This document shows, piece after piece, positions 1 to 11,316 of a stretch of 64,000 nt of DNA. The notes below the pieces were generated by a model, which saw nothing but the letters and a program-made list of their open reading frames with translations, had not been told where the DNA came from and did no database searches. Both the position numbers and the translations under genes were made by a program. The stretch lies in NCBI GenBank assembly GCA_000708835.1, contig DF237345.1, positions 22,221 through 86,220 on the forward strand. Direction: 5' to 3'. Source of the stretch: Klebsormidium nitens (taxonomy: Eukaryota > Streptophyta > Klebsormidiophyceae > Klebsormidiales > Klebsormidiaceae). Position 1 is the first letter of the stretch, and every line of letters begins with the position of its first letter.

Positions 1-1091
1 CAGCCTGGAGGCTGGTCTGGGGCACTCCCAAGGAGCAGATGGTAATATTGGGAAAGCTGTCAAAATCTGGGACGATCCGTCCGCTTATGAATTACAGACG
101 CCCGTTGATATTGTACCAAATCGAACCAGATCTCCAAAGTTTTACCGCCAGCTGGGATGGTAAATCTGCGTATCCCAGATAGATCCTCATAACCATGTCA
201 ACCCTCCGATTGCTACCGGTCCAGTCATCGAACGGCTGTCATAGGCTCCAGATTTTCTGGACAGGTCTCGGTCGGAACTCCCTCATGACTTTCAATCAGA
301 CCGCGTTATGGGTTGTACCGTAAACCGGTAGCTGGCGCTCGGCAATATCTTGCGTCATATCAAATTTGAATTGCATCATGATTCGTGTCACATGATCGGA
401 TATTTCGTCAGCACTACGATGTTCTCCACCGTCAGATACATCGGACACGTGCCATGAACGGTTTGATTTGCAAAGAGTTTCACCACTCCCGCAACTGACC
501 ATCTGTTCAATAACGGTAATCGGACGTTCCGAAACAGCCGGGCATGGCATTGGTAAGACTAAACATAGCCGGGTAGGTAGACTCTGAGACGGTAGTCTTC
601 CACGGCTCGAATCCGCTGTCCTAAGAGTCGATGCAAGTTTTCAAGACGTGCATGCCAGATGAGCGAGAGTCGAGAGTCGATAGATGGGAACGGCTACGAA
701 CTTCGGATAGCGAATAGCTGGTTGCAACGGTTCAAGAGGAAGTATTGACATCACAATAAACATGAGAACATGAAGCTTGATCGAAGCTAAATGTTGTGTG
801 CTACATCGCAAACCATGAGCTGCATCAGATTCTCCAAGAGCCAAGATTGTGCGAACTTGCTAGCTCAGAAAGTAGTCCAAGGTAGCGTTCGCTCATGCTA
901 CAAACGGCAACATCCCCGTTATAGCCAATCATTAACAAGTTACCGCCTCAAACACAACATTCTTTCTTCTCGAAACTCCCTGTACAGACTTGACTATGCA
1001 CACCGACTATCGTTACGCTCCATTCAAAACACCCATGCTCGTTCATCTACAGATACCTGCTACTAGCCTTCTAAACCCTCCTCAGAGCTAC
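1..1091. other. Spacer with no supported gene
   Basis: Short open frames occur on both strands, but none has a recognisable domain, a GC-rich exon profile or splice sites joining it to a neighbour. The region lies just beyond the stop codon of the NUFIP1-like gene, so its right part probably holds that gene's 3' untranslated region. The first bases could belong to a gene outside the window, which cannot be decided here. Confidence 0.5.
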
Positions 1092-4000
1092 TCACCCTAG
1101 CATTACTTCTAGCGCAGCCTCTTCGTCATCCTCGCCCGCAGACTCATAGTCGCTACCATCCTCCTCCTCCTCATCTAGCGTTCCCTCTCCCTCTGCTTTC
1201 CCATCATGAACTAACGCCTCGGGCGCTCCCTCTGCGCCAGTATCCCCACCCTCCTCTAGTTCGTCGCTTGACTGCCACTCGAAATATTTAAGCGGCTGCT
1301 GGGGCCACTCGAGGAAGAAGTTGTTGTTCACCATGAAGCGGAAGCTCTGGAGGAGGTGGCTCTTGTCCTTCCGAATCTGGGCTCACAAAAAGGACGTGTG
1401 TCAAACGACTGCTTAGACCTCCTGCTCTTGGTTCAAGCGCAGTTTGCGGAGGGATTGATCACATATAAATATCTCGTTCTAATGGCAAGCAGAAACCTGG
1501 CCCCAATTCACCTCTTACATGTTGTGCCATGAAGATGCTTCTGGATTGTTTCCAACTCAACAACTGCGTGATCTGACTAAATGGGATTTGGTGCATCAAC
1601 GGGGCGGACAGTCGCTCCGCAGACAAATCTGTCCTTGCTCAAGCGCATTGGTATTCTGATTTTATGGGCCGAGCGCTGTGCAAGTGACAAATGCTCTGCA
1701 AATATGATGATGTGAAAGACTTTTCGAACTAGGGTACGAAACTTCGTGCCGACTGAGAGGGTTAAAGTATCAACGAGAAAAGCAGCAAAGAAAAAAGGAA
1801 GGAGATACGTCTTGAATGCTTGACTCACCTCCGGCGCCAAGAGTTTCTCGAGCAGAGTCGGTGCTCGTTTTGCCACTTGATTCTGTCGTCGCCGGTCGTT
1901 TCCGGGTCCTCCGGGTCCCTGTCAAAAGCGGATCGGATTAGGACAGGGCGGAAAGTACTGCACAACAGAGTCAAGCTGCAGCCAGCGGGGCCCAAAACCA
2001 TGAGTAGCCGCGTTTGTTGGATATTCAGACTGGCCTACGAAAGGAAAAGTCGCTGCATCGATTGAGGGTTGACGGGAGATGAAGACATAATTGCTGAGCA
2101 GTTTACCGCCAAAACTCCGCTTCCGATCATTCATAAACGTATCATAAACCCGGCATGATAGAAGAGACGTCAACAAAGACGTCCAGAATAACGTCCGAAC
2201 CGCAGCTCGACACTGCCGATAATACATCCGGATTAAGCAAAGGAAGACTGGGCAAACCCTTCACGTCCGACGCGCAGCTCTGCACCCCATCCTCATCTGA
2301 CCAGAAGTCTGAACCCAGCCATACTCTTCTCATCCAAAGGGCCAATCACCAACAATTCATCGCTCAACTCACCCGCTCTCCCCGGGGCGTCCTCTGATGC
2401 AAAAACTGGCACCGCCGCCCCTTCCTACAGTGCCCCTTCAGGAAAAAGAAGCACACCCCGCGCTCGGGGCGCCCCCCCGGGCCCTCCACCGCCTGCCGCT
2501 TCCCCCCGTCGAGCATCGCCGCGGCCTCGGTTTCCGACCCCTCCCCCCGGGGCGTTTCCGGGGGGCCGAATCGCGCAGCATGTGCGGGGGGATCTCCGCG
2601 ACCACGACCCCCAGAGCGCGCTGCTGTTGGAGGATCTCGCGCAGCCGCGCGCGCCGCGCGGCGCCGTCTAGGTCCTCCAGCTCGCCGCGGGCGCGCCGGG
2701 CCGCCGCCTCCTCTGCCTAGACAAAGGGGTTGAAGTTTAAGGGACTTGGCATATGGAGATTCAAGGATTTTTAGTGTAGGGTGTAGGACTTCCTAGTGGT
2801 GTCTCTGAGTGTGGCGAATTGCTACCAGTCAAAAGGTTCGAGAATCGAGACATGTTTCAGTGAGAATGGAACAAGCCCCGGGCAGCCGTTTGCTCTGCCT
2901 AGACAAAGGGTTTGACGTTTCACAAACTCTTGGAGAATAAAGATTTGAGTAGCTTTCAGCATAGTGTCAGGACCTTTTACTGGTGTCTTCAAGGTGTGGC
3001 GAGTTGCCACCAGACGGAAATGAGTGATTTCACCATAGTGTCAGGACCTTTACTGCTGTCTTCACATGTGACGAATGGCCGCCAGACAAAAGATTCCGCT
3101 TGACACATGCTTCGGTGGCTCTAGGCCGGGGAGATACGGAACGAGTCTCCAGGCAAGGTGGGCCGCTGCTGCTCCTGAGCTGACAACGGTCCGAGAGTCG
3201 AGAAGTGCTCCACAGCACAAGCGTCAGGCTTTTAGACCTAAACAACACATCACGTTGCAGTACCAGTAGGTAATCTATTCAGCAACCTCAGAAGGAGACC
3301 CAATCTGCACTCGCTGGGGCACGGATAACCTTGTATTTGCATAAACTTCAAGCTGCCCTGTTCTCCACTCTCTTTTGGGAAATTGGAGGACTGACAAAGA
3401 CAAACAAACACTGGTCAGCGTGCGCAAAGCCCCACCTTTTTCTGGACGTTGCCCTCCGTCGGGTAGTGCTTCCGTCGCTCCTCGCGCCACTTCCTAACGT
3501 CCTCCTCGGTCTCGTTGGCGTTTGCGGTGGCCGCGGCGCGCGCGCGCCCCAGCTTGTTGCCGGCCTGGTGCGCGCTCAGCTTGTGCTCTTTCAGGACCTT
3601 CCCTGGCGGGAAAAGAATAAGAAAGTCAGCCATTGCCGATCAGAAATTCCTAGTCTGTCTTAAGGGGAGGAACAAGGACGAATTGTTGCCTCTTTCTTGG
3701 TGGACGTATGGGCGATTAGCTTGTGCTTTTTCAAGACTTTTCCTGGCAAGCCACCAAAACACAAAGTCTCAGCCACTGTTGCACAGTCGAAGACCCCAAG
3801 TTTCTGCGGATTGTAGGACTTGAAAACTTTCAGTTGTAGGAATCAAGTTGTAGGGAAACGAGGAGTACGGCTTCACTGCGATTGGACAGCTTGAGCTTTT
3901 CCACGACCCTTCTCGGCAAGAAGCTAAAATACAAAGGCTCTGCAATTGTCGAACAGTGGAAGCTTTCAACTTTCTGTCGAATCATGGAAATGGAAAAAAA

Positions 4001-7000
4001 CCTTGCGTCTCCTGTTAGTAGACTGGCAGCCGCTCAGCATTTGCCTCTTGGGATCATGCCTCATACTGCAAATTGCTGTTGAACAAATATTTTTCTGCTT
4101 TAGATTTTAAAATGCGCTTTTGGAAACCTTTGCCGGTGTTGACGATCCTCTGATCACATCAGTAGCCGACCTCAAACGGCCCCAGACACAGTTAACCACT
4201 TGCTGAAAATACAAATCAAGATAGGAACGCTTCGTTCAGACTTTCGAACACTGAGTACACTACTCGAAAAGCCCATTGATCCTCGCACAGTTGCCGCATC
4301 ATCGCATAATCATATAGCACCGCCCTCAGTGAAGAGCTACGCAACTTAACATGCCTTTGCAAACAGTCCAGTGTTTACTTCTTGGGCGGATCGAACGCTC
4401 ACAAGTTTGCGAGCCAGTCACCAAATAAGGCAGGCACTACCCAACTCACCAGACGCTTCAAACCCGCATCCCGGTTCGGAGCACTTCTCGTGCGCCACCA
4501 TGTGCGCGTTGTACCCGTCCTGCCCCGAAAACTCCTTCTCGCACGGGTCGCACCGCAGTGTCGGGCCCTTCCCCGGCCCGCCGTCTTGAACTAGGGGCCT
4601 CTTCACCCCCTGCTGGGGGGGTCGGCCCTGGGCCTGGAAAGCCCCCCGGGGCGTTGGGCCCTGGCCCCGCGGCTGGCCCCCGGGGATCATCCCCGGGCGG
4701 CCGCTTAACCCGGGCGGGTTAACTAAACCCGCCCGAGGGGCCATCCCAAAACCTCCGCCAGTCGGCATCCTGGGCCTGATCCCAACACCGCCGCTAGCTT
4801 GGCTGCTGTGAAGGTTTACTTGGGTTGGGGGTTGGTTAGGAAAGCTGGCTCCTGCGTGGCCCTGCATAACCCCCTGGTTGGGGCCGGCTTGCTGACCCAT
4901 AACCTGCCCCGGTTGCACTTGGGGCGTTCCACCAAGTTGAGGCTGGAAGCCCGGCCGCGCCTGCTGCACAAAGAATGGCGCCTGTCCGCCCATCTGCGCC
5001 TGTCCAAAACTCTGACCCTGTCCAAAACCCTGGTTTTGGATTTGCCCCTGTCCGAAACCCTGACCTTGTGTGAAACCCTGGCCTTGACCCTGCCCTTGCC
5101 CGAACGCTTGCCCTTGTCCAAACCCGGATGCTTGCGCCAAACCCTGGCCCGGAATGCCAGCTTGCCCCTGCCCATTTGTCCCCCCCTGACCGAAGGCCTG
5201 ATTCTCTCCGAAAACTTGGCCCTGTCCGAAACTTTGGACTGGTCCAAAACCCTGCCCACCGCTCGTTTGCTGCTGCGCACCCGACTTGCCAGGGATCCCT
5301 CCCTGAAACTGTTGACCCACCAGCCCGGTAACCCCAACCTGCCCCGGAGCGTTTTGACCCAATGCCAGCTGGCGGGTCCCCATTGGCTGGCCCCCGAAAG
5401 CCTGCTGCGTCTGCGCCGGAAAAGGCTGCATTTGCGGCGGAAGGTTTGGAGCGGGGGAGGCGATGAGAGGCTGCGGCTGTCCTTGGGGGGGGCGTGCGGC
5501 AGGGCTTGGCAGCTGGGCCGGCTGACCCCCCTGTTGGGAGCGTCTCTGCTTATCCTCCTCCAGTTTCCTGAGGGCGGCCAACTGTTGGAGTGGGGTAAGG
5601 GAGGTGTTCTGCAGGAAAATCGAAGCAGATTAGTCACTGCCGGCCGGCCCGGCTTCGTTCGACTTCTGAACTCAAGCGGTGCCAACACTCCGCAAATTAG
5701 TGATCGTCAACAACACAAAAACGTAGAACCCTTTCCATGCTGCAAAAATTTTCCTAAGTCCCACCACGATCGCTCCAAAACCTGGAGAAAGCACAAGGTA
5801 GCACCTAGAAAGAGCAGCTTACCCAAAACTGCTATTTCTTTGAAAGAGTTCTTCAAGAGCACAATCTAGGCCACTGAATCGAACCTATGTTTCTTCATTA
5901 CAGCACTTGGCAAAGTGAAGCCATCAGCGCAAGAACTCGAACTTGACTGTAAAAGGACCAAAGCAGGAAAGAAACAAAGGAAGAAAGCCTGTAAGAAGAC
6001 ACATGGCATAGTTCCACCACAGCGCAACAATCGCCAAGCACCACATACCTGCTTCGTGGGGCTTTGCAGCATGGTTGGCTGCGCCTTTTGCCGCCCCTGC
6101 TGGCTCCTCTTCTCCTGGAGCTCTTTCTCCTGCTGCGCCAAGATCGCCATTGCCTGCTGCCGCCTCCTCTCCGCGTCACTCTGCGCCGGCGGGACCCCAA
6201 AGCCCCCACTCCCAAACTGCTGCTGCCCTGACCCCGAATTTTGAGGCGTCATCTGCGGCTGGCTCCCAAAAGCCGGGACGCCAAACTGCTGCTGCCCGGA
6301 CCCCTGGTTTTGAAGCCCCTGGGGCGCCGCTTGTGCCTGGCTCACAAAGCTTGGGGCTGCAAACTGTCGCTGGCCCGCCGCTTGGTTTTGGAACCCCTGC
6401 GCGCCTTGCTGCTGGAAGGCGGTTGGCAGGGCGGAGAACTGCTGTTGGAAGGGGCTCTGATTCGCCTGCTGCTGTTGGAGAAGCTGGTTGAACTGGGCGC
6501 CAGGTTGGGGACTGGGTTGCTGGAAACCAGGATTGATTATCTGGGCGCCCAGTTGCATCTGGGGCTGGTGCAGCTGTCCCGAGGGCAGAGCCTGCGGTTG
6601 GTTCATCTGGCCCGCCAACAGCTGTTGCTGGAACTGCGCATGGGGGTTTGGACTGGGCTGCGTGAATTGGGCCTGGGAATTTGGACTGGGTTGTCGGAAT
6701 TGAGGTTGGTTAGTGCTCCCTTGTTGCAGCTGACCCGATTGGACACCGAATTGCTGCTGAGCCTGCCCCTGCTGCATGAACTGACCTTGGTTGGCTTGGG
6801 CAGGAAAGTTTGGCTGCTGATTCTGACCCCTCTGCATGGCCTGCTGACCGCGTCCAGACGCTTGCTGGGGGTTTACAGCTGTCGCCAAACCCTGCTGCGG
6901 GTTTGGTTGACCCTGACCACTTTGCTGAACACCGAACGCTTTCTGACCCTCATGCGTGCCCGTTTTCTCCGTTGCTTTGAGCACGTTCGCGCCTATTGTT

Positions 7001-10000
7001 CCAGGCTGTTGCGGCGACACGTGGGGCAGGTCTGCGCTAACCGCAGGACCCGACTTCCGCTCAAACATGGCATACGGGTTCGGGAATGCCGCTTGTGCCT
7101 GCGCCGTCAATTGCTGAACCTGCGCCCCCGGTTGTTGCCCAGGCCCTGTCTGCGTTTCTCCCTCGCGTGCGGGGGTCTCTCCGGCTGGGACATTTCCCCC
7201 AAATGACGGTTGAATTTCCGGCTTATCTTCAGCCTTCACAGCCATTGACCGAGGGGCCTGCATCCCAAATGCCCACCTTGATGCCTCAGGCATGTTTCTA
7301 ACAATGGCCTCGCCCCCCTGATGTGCGCTCTCGGCCTGCAGGGGTTGATTGACAGCTGCCGGCTGCCCACTAACAGCTGGCGACGGTCTGCTAACAGCTG
7401 GCGACTGCCGACTGACAACTGGCGGAGCACTCCCTACCTGCTGTAGCACCTTCTCCCCAAACTCCACAAACTTGTGCAGGCCTTCGAGCTCCGACGCACT
7501 TAGCAAAGGTATCTTGGGAGACGCATCCGCTCTCGAAAACTTGGGTTTCTTTGGCTGCGCTTGAGCACTCTCTGACTGCCCATAAGTGTTTCCTGGCCGC
7601 CCGTAAGTGCTCCCCTGCTGTCCCTGAGCGCCCCCTGCCCCCGATGGCCCATAAGTGCTCCCCTGCGGCCCCTGAGTGCCCCCCGGCTGCCCATAAGTGC
7701 TCCCCTGCTCACCAGAAGCGGCCCCCGGCTGCCCATGTGTTGCTCCCGCCTGCCCATAAGCAGTCGCTGGGTGCCCATACGCCCCCCCGGGCTGCTCCCG
7801 AGCAACCTCCAACTGCTGATGAGTCGGCTTCCCCCCAGAGGGCCCTGCAGATGACCCACCACCAAACTGCTGAGCCTGCGGTCCTGCGTAACCCCCCTGG
7901 AACCGTGCCTGTCCCCCGTTTCCCCCCGAGCTCAAACCTCCTTGCGGCACGCGAGGAGAGTACCCCGGAGGATGTGCAGGCGAAAGCGGCGACTCGGGTT
8001 GTACGAACTTCCCGCCTCTTTGCTCTCGCTGGCCAGACGGAGGATTGGATTGCTGCCAGGACTGCACCCCACTTTGCTGAGCGGACCCCTGCCCATAACT
8101 CTGCACAGGTATTGACTGCTGGGGATTGGAGGCACCATAAGACTGACTGGTCATCTGTCCAGTTGGTTGAGGACCAAGCGCTCTGCTCGACTGCGCCCCT
8201 GCGTGCGCTACAGACTGCCCACCAAACTGCCCGCCAGGCTGGCCCCCCCTCTGCGGCAAACTTTGCCCCCCACCTTGAAAAGTCTGGGCTCCAGTCTGCT
8301 CGTTGTACTGCGCTTCTCTTCCCCCAGCTTGCCCCACAGCTTGTCCCGCCCCTTGCCCCCCCAGCTGCTCGGTGGTTGGACCACCCAAACGTCCACTACC
8401 GGTCGACTGCCCGCTGGACTGCTGCCCAAATGCTCCTCCTTGAGCTTGACTTGGCTGTCCCGCTGATTGGCCACCCAAGCCCGACAGCCACGCAAACTGC
8501 CCACTGGACTGTCCTGCCGCCTGCCCACTCGACTGCCCGCCATATCGCCCACCAAACTGCGCACCAGACTGGCCCCCAGACTGGCCCCCTTGTTGCCCGC
8601 TCCTTTGCATCCCAGGCTGCGCCCCCGCTTGGGCGCCCCCACTACTTTGTGTTTGCCCCCCGAAGTGGCCGTAATGGCCAGCCGTCGGCCCACCAGACTG
8701 CCCAACTGAAGCCCCGCCGCTCTGTGAGCCCAGCTGCGCCCCCACAGAGGACTGAGTCGCACTCTGCAGGTTCTGCTGACCCCCCGCTTGCCCCTTCAAT
8801 TGCGACCCGCCAAAAGGCACTCCTTGTTGCCGCCGTTCAGTCCCAAATGACTGGTCCCCAGTTCTCACTTGCCGACCCGAGTTGTCACTAGCTTGGCCAA
8901 CTCCTTGGCCCCAGGCTTGCCCCCCCCACTGCCCGTTGGATTGCGCCCCTGACTGCCCAACAACCTGCCCACCTCTGCTCCCCATCTGAGGAAATTGGCC
9001 AGTCGACTGGTTGGTGCTCTGTCCCACTGCCCCAACGCCCGCCTGCCCGCCAGACTGTCCTCCCATTCCGCCAGCTGGCTGCACAAAAATCTGTCCAGCG
9101 TTGGACTGCCCTCCAAACTGACCCCCAGTCTGCCCACGGGCCTGCCCTCCAAACTGCGCACCGATCTGGCCCCCAAACTGGCCACTAGCCTGGCCCTCGA
9201 ACAGGCCGCCGGATTGGCCCGCCAGCTGTCCCCCAGTGTGCGCAGTGGGCTGCGCTCCTGAGGGCTCGGTCGGCTTGCTTGACGCCTGCGGCGGGCTCCA
9301 ATCAGGAGTCCACGGGGGGAGGTCATTCTGCGCCGCAGCTGCATTCCCCTGCCCTTTGGCTGGTTGCGACTGAGGGTTCGGCACGGCGTTAGACGGTTGG
9401 CCTGACTGCGGGTTGTAAAGTTCGTACACAGACTGCCCACTTGGCCGGTTCACAGGGACGGGAGCGCTCTGACTTTGCTGACGGGCCTGAGGATTCTGGA
9501 AAGTGGTGGGGTTCTGAAAGCTTTGGGGAGTTTGAAAGCTTTGAGGATTTTGAGAAGTCCGAGGGTTCTGAACAGTGCCGAAGCCGGGAGCTTGCTGAGT
9601 TGGGCCCGGTTGCTGCCCTTGTTGACCAGACTGGGATTGTGTCGCATAGGGAGGGGCGAACACTGCCTGTTTGGAGGCGTCTTGAGAGGAAGGAGCGACT
9701 GAGCCTCCGTAGCCCGGGAAGCTTTTGTAGACGGGCTGGGCAGCCCCTTGCTGGCTCTGGTTTTGCATTGTCGAGCTTGGCTGGGTGCCTGCAATGTAGC
9801 GAAATCCCACTTCGGAAAATGTACTCAAAGAAGCGGGGAATGATGGTAGTGCAGGGAGAGTGCTAGAATCATAGACACACGTTTGTGCGTGCTTAGGAGT
9901 TGCTTGAACATAGGTAGATGATACACCAACGGGCAAGCGCGAGAGCGGCTAGGATCAGAAGGTGATGCGCCGGATCTGGAAGCAAAAACAGAGTGCACGC

Positions 10001-10683
10001 AGTAACAAGTTCGCACGAGAGTTCCTCCAAGAATTCAACCGCAGTTCAGCAACATCTAGCACTGGAACGCCAACAAGGAACGTACCTTGATATGGTTGAT
10101 TCCATTGCTGCTGCGGAAACCCAGCGGAATTGTACATCTGGCCGTAAGCAGCACTCTGCTGCCCCTGCGACACGGAAGAAGGATACTCTTCCACAACAGG
10201 ATCTCAGACAATCAATGGAAGTATGGACGTCTCAACTGCAAGGCCCTCATCAGGAGGAATGGAAATGCAACCTGAAGAAATTGCAAAAACCGAAAGTGGA
10301 CATCAAGAAACAACCACCAAATGCAGCAGAATTCATCTCTCTACTACTCAAACTGTTCAGCTTATTGTTAAGTAGCACCACCAGTTCAGAAAGGACTCTC
10401 TTGTTGGTTGCGGATTCATAGCAGGCGCTCTGATTGTTATCTGACATCCCAACCATTGACAAATCTATTCCAACCCGTTTTAAGGAAAGCCCTATTCAAC
10501 ACTTCTGCCCATCTTAACTACTCGCAGGGCCCTTCGGACAAACAACATGCAGCTCACAGGAGCACCGACTTCTGCAGAAGCATCGAAAGAAAGATTGCAC
10601 AACAACCATTACCAAAATTTGAAGAAACTACATGCACCCACGCAACTTGAGAAACTCACCGCCGGATTGTTGAACGGCTGCAT
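1092..10683 (-). CDS. NUFIP1-like box C/D snoRNP assembly factor
   Basis: Exons (read downward): 10683-10660, 10185-10086, 9788-6049, 5608-4450, 3602-3436, 2716-2373, 1918-1829, 1376-1092; about 1970 aa. All junction phases agree except inside exon 6. A C2H2 finger (CDPC...HMVAH) ends exon 4. A second C-x4-C...H-x4-H pair is split across the exon 4/5 junction. Exon 5 carries the NUFIP1 signature WREERRKHYPTEGNVQKK, and exon 6 has LGVVVAEIPPHML. A CCCH finger (CFFFLKGHC, then C-x5-C-x3-H) follows. Exons 7 and 8 give TLLEKLLAPE and IRKDKSHLLQSFRFMVNNNF, then an acidic tail. NUFIP1 is known to bring Snu13/15.5K and the R2TP machinery together for box C/D snoRNP assembly in the nucleus. Exon 3 (3740 bp) and most of exon 4 form a huge Gln/Gly/Ser-rich disordered region, far longer than in usual family members. 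AEIPPHML and the CCCH finger lie in different frames. The first exon (MQPFNNPA) is the weakest call. Confidence 0.85.
2711..3105 (-). repeat. Three degenerate tandem units at an acceptor (NUFIP1-like intron 5)
   Basis: Three related blocks run at about 2711-2835, 2892-3022 and 3031-3103. The first two contain the acceptor context CTAG followed by GCAGAG, read on the minus strand; only the one ending at 2717 is the real exon 6 acceptor. All three share a block about a lost gtgtaggac/gtgtcaggac core and a ggtgtct...gtggcga...gccaccag core. The array therefore repeats the intron end together with the first bases of exon 6. Confidence 0.7.
3712..3962 (-). repeat. Two decayed copies of the exon 5 acceptor edge
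   Basis: The true exon 5 edge on the plus strand (3574-3642) reads through agcttgtgctctttcagg, ccctggcggg and gaaagtcagcc. Two copies follow inside intron 4, at 3712-3790 and 3880-3962, with matching blocks such as agcttgtgctttttcaag and tcctggcaag. Each copy contains the start of the exon plus flanking intron, including the AG acceptor position. Confidence 0.75.
4600..9650 (-). repeat. Gln/Gly-rich low-complexity coding tract
   Basis: Most of exons 3 and 4 of the NUFIP1-like gene encode short degenerate motifs: GGQSGGQ, GQFGGQ and AGQSSGQ in the N-terminal half, GSTYGQPG units near 7580-7750, and GFGQGQ units near 5000-5250. Codons are diverged, so this is old repeat expansion rather than a recent satellite. 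The composition resembles prion-like domains of RNA-binding proteins. Long open frames on the opposite strand are shadows of the biased codons. Confidence 0.85.
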
Positions 10684-11316
10684 TGTTGACGAGTTTCAAA
10701 GCCTCATTACACCCCACAACTGAAACAACCAAAACCTTAGTAGGCTCTCAGAACAGCCTTTGGCCCTCCTACTGAGCTCTCTCTACCAGTGCAAATTCGC
10801 TCCCATACGCCTCTCGCAACTTATGCAAAAAGGAACGTTTGTTGCTGCACAATGTTCAAAGCGCTTTCAAGGAATGCCACCACCTCAATCCAGGACTCCA
10901 CAATTTTGCAGGCGGTGAGGCCGAGGCCTCATGTACACAGCACGCAGCCACATCCCTCCGATGTGCGCGCCGGCCAGCATGCGCAGAATACTCAAGACCT
11001 GCGATATGCACGGCCAATCTTTCTGCGCGGGGCATTCTCGTGCTCGCGCGGGCGCTTGTCATTGTGCCCTGGAGGCTGGACCTCATGGAAGGTGAGCGGT
11101 GCAGATTAGGGTTCCACCTTCCAACACAAATTGGAAGTAAATAGTAGCTGGCGCATGCTGCCCCAGACCAAGGATACCCTCAACTTCAAGTTTCAATGGC
11201 TGCTCAGCGAAGGCGCCATTTAGGAACACCCCTGATGGTTCGCTAACAGGGCCTCACGAGGACCCCTTGTTGGCCTCCTCGCAGCCCCCCTGGCGTGCAC
11301 CCCCTCGCTCCTCAAA
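10684..11316. promoter_or_regulatory. Head-to-head promoter interval, NUFIP1-like and presenilin
   Basis: This is a 633-bp interval between two divergent start codons. It should hold both 5' untranslated regions and a shared or back-to-back promoter. I see no clear TATA box and no other gene. The GC-rich stretch from about 10910 to 11080 may be presenilin 5' UTR. Assignment rests on gene orientation only. Confidence 0.45.

Noticed and set aside
4799-5869. Long plus-strand open frame over the NUFIP1-like Gln-rich region (similar cases at 6241-7206 and 7551-8891)
   Set aside because: It is the antisense shadow of biased Gly/Gln codons in exons 3 and 4; no domain, and the minus strand has the spliced, motif-bearing gene.
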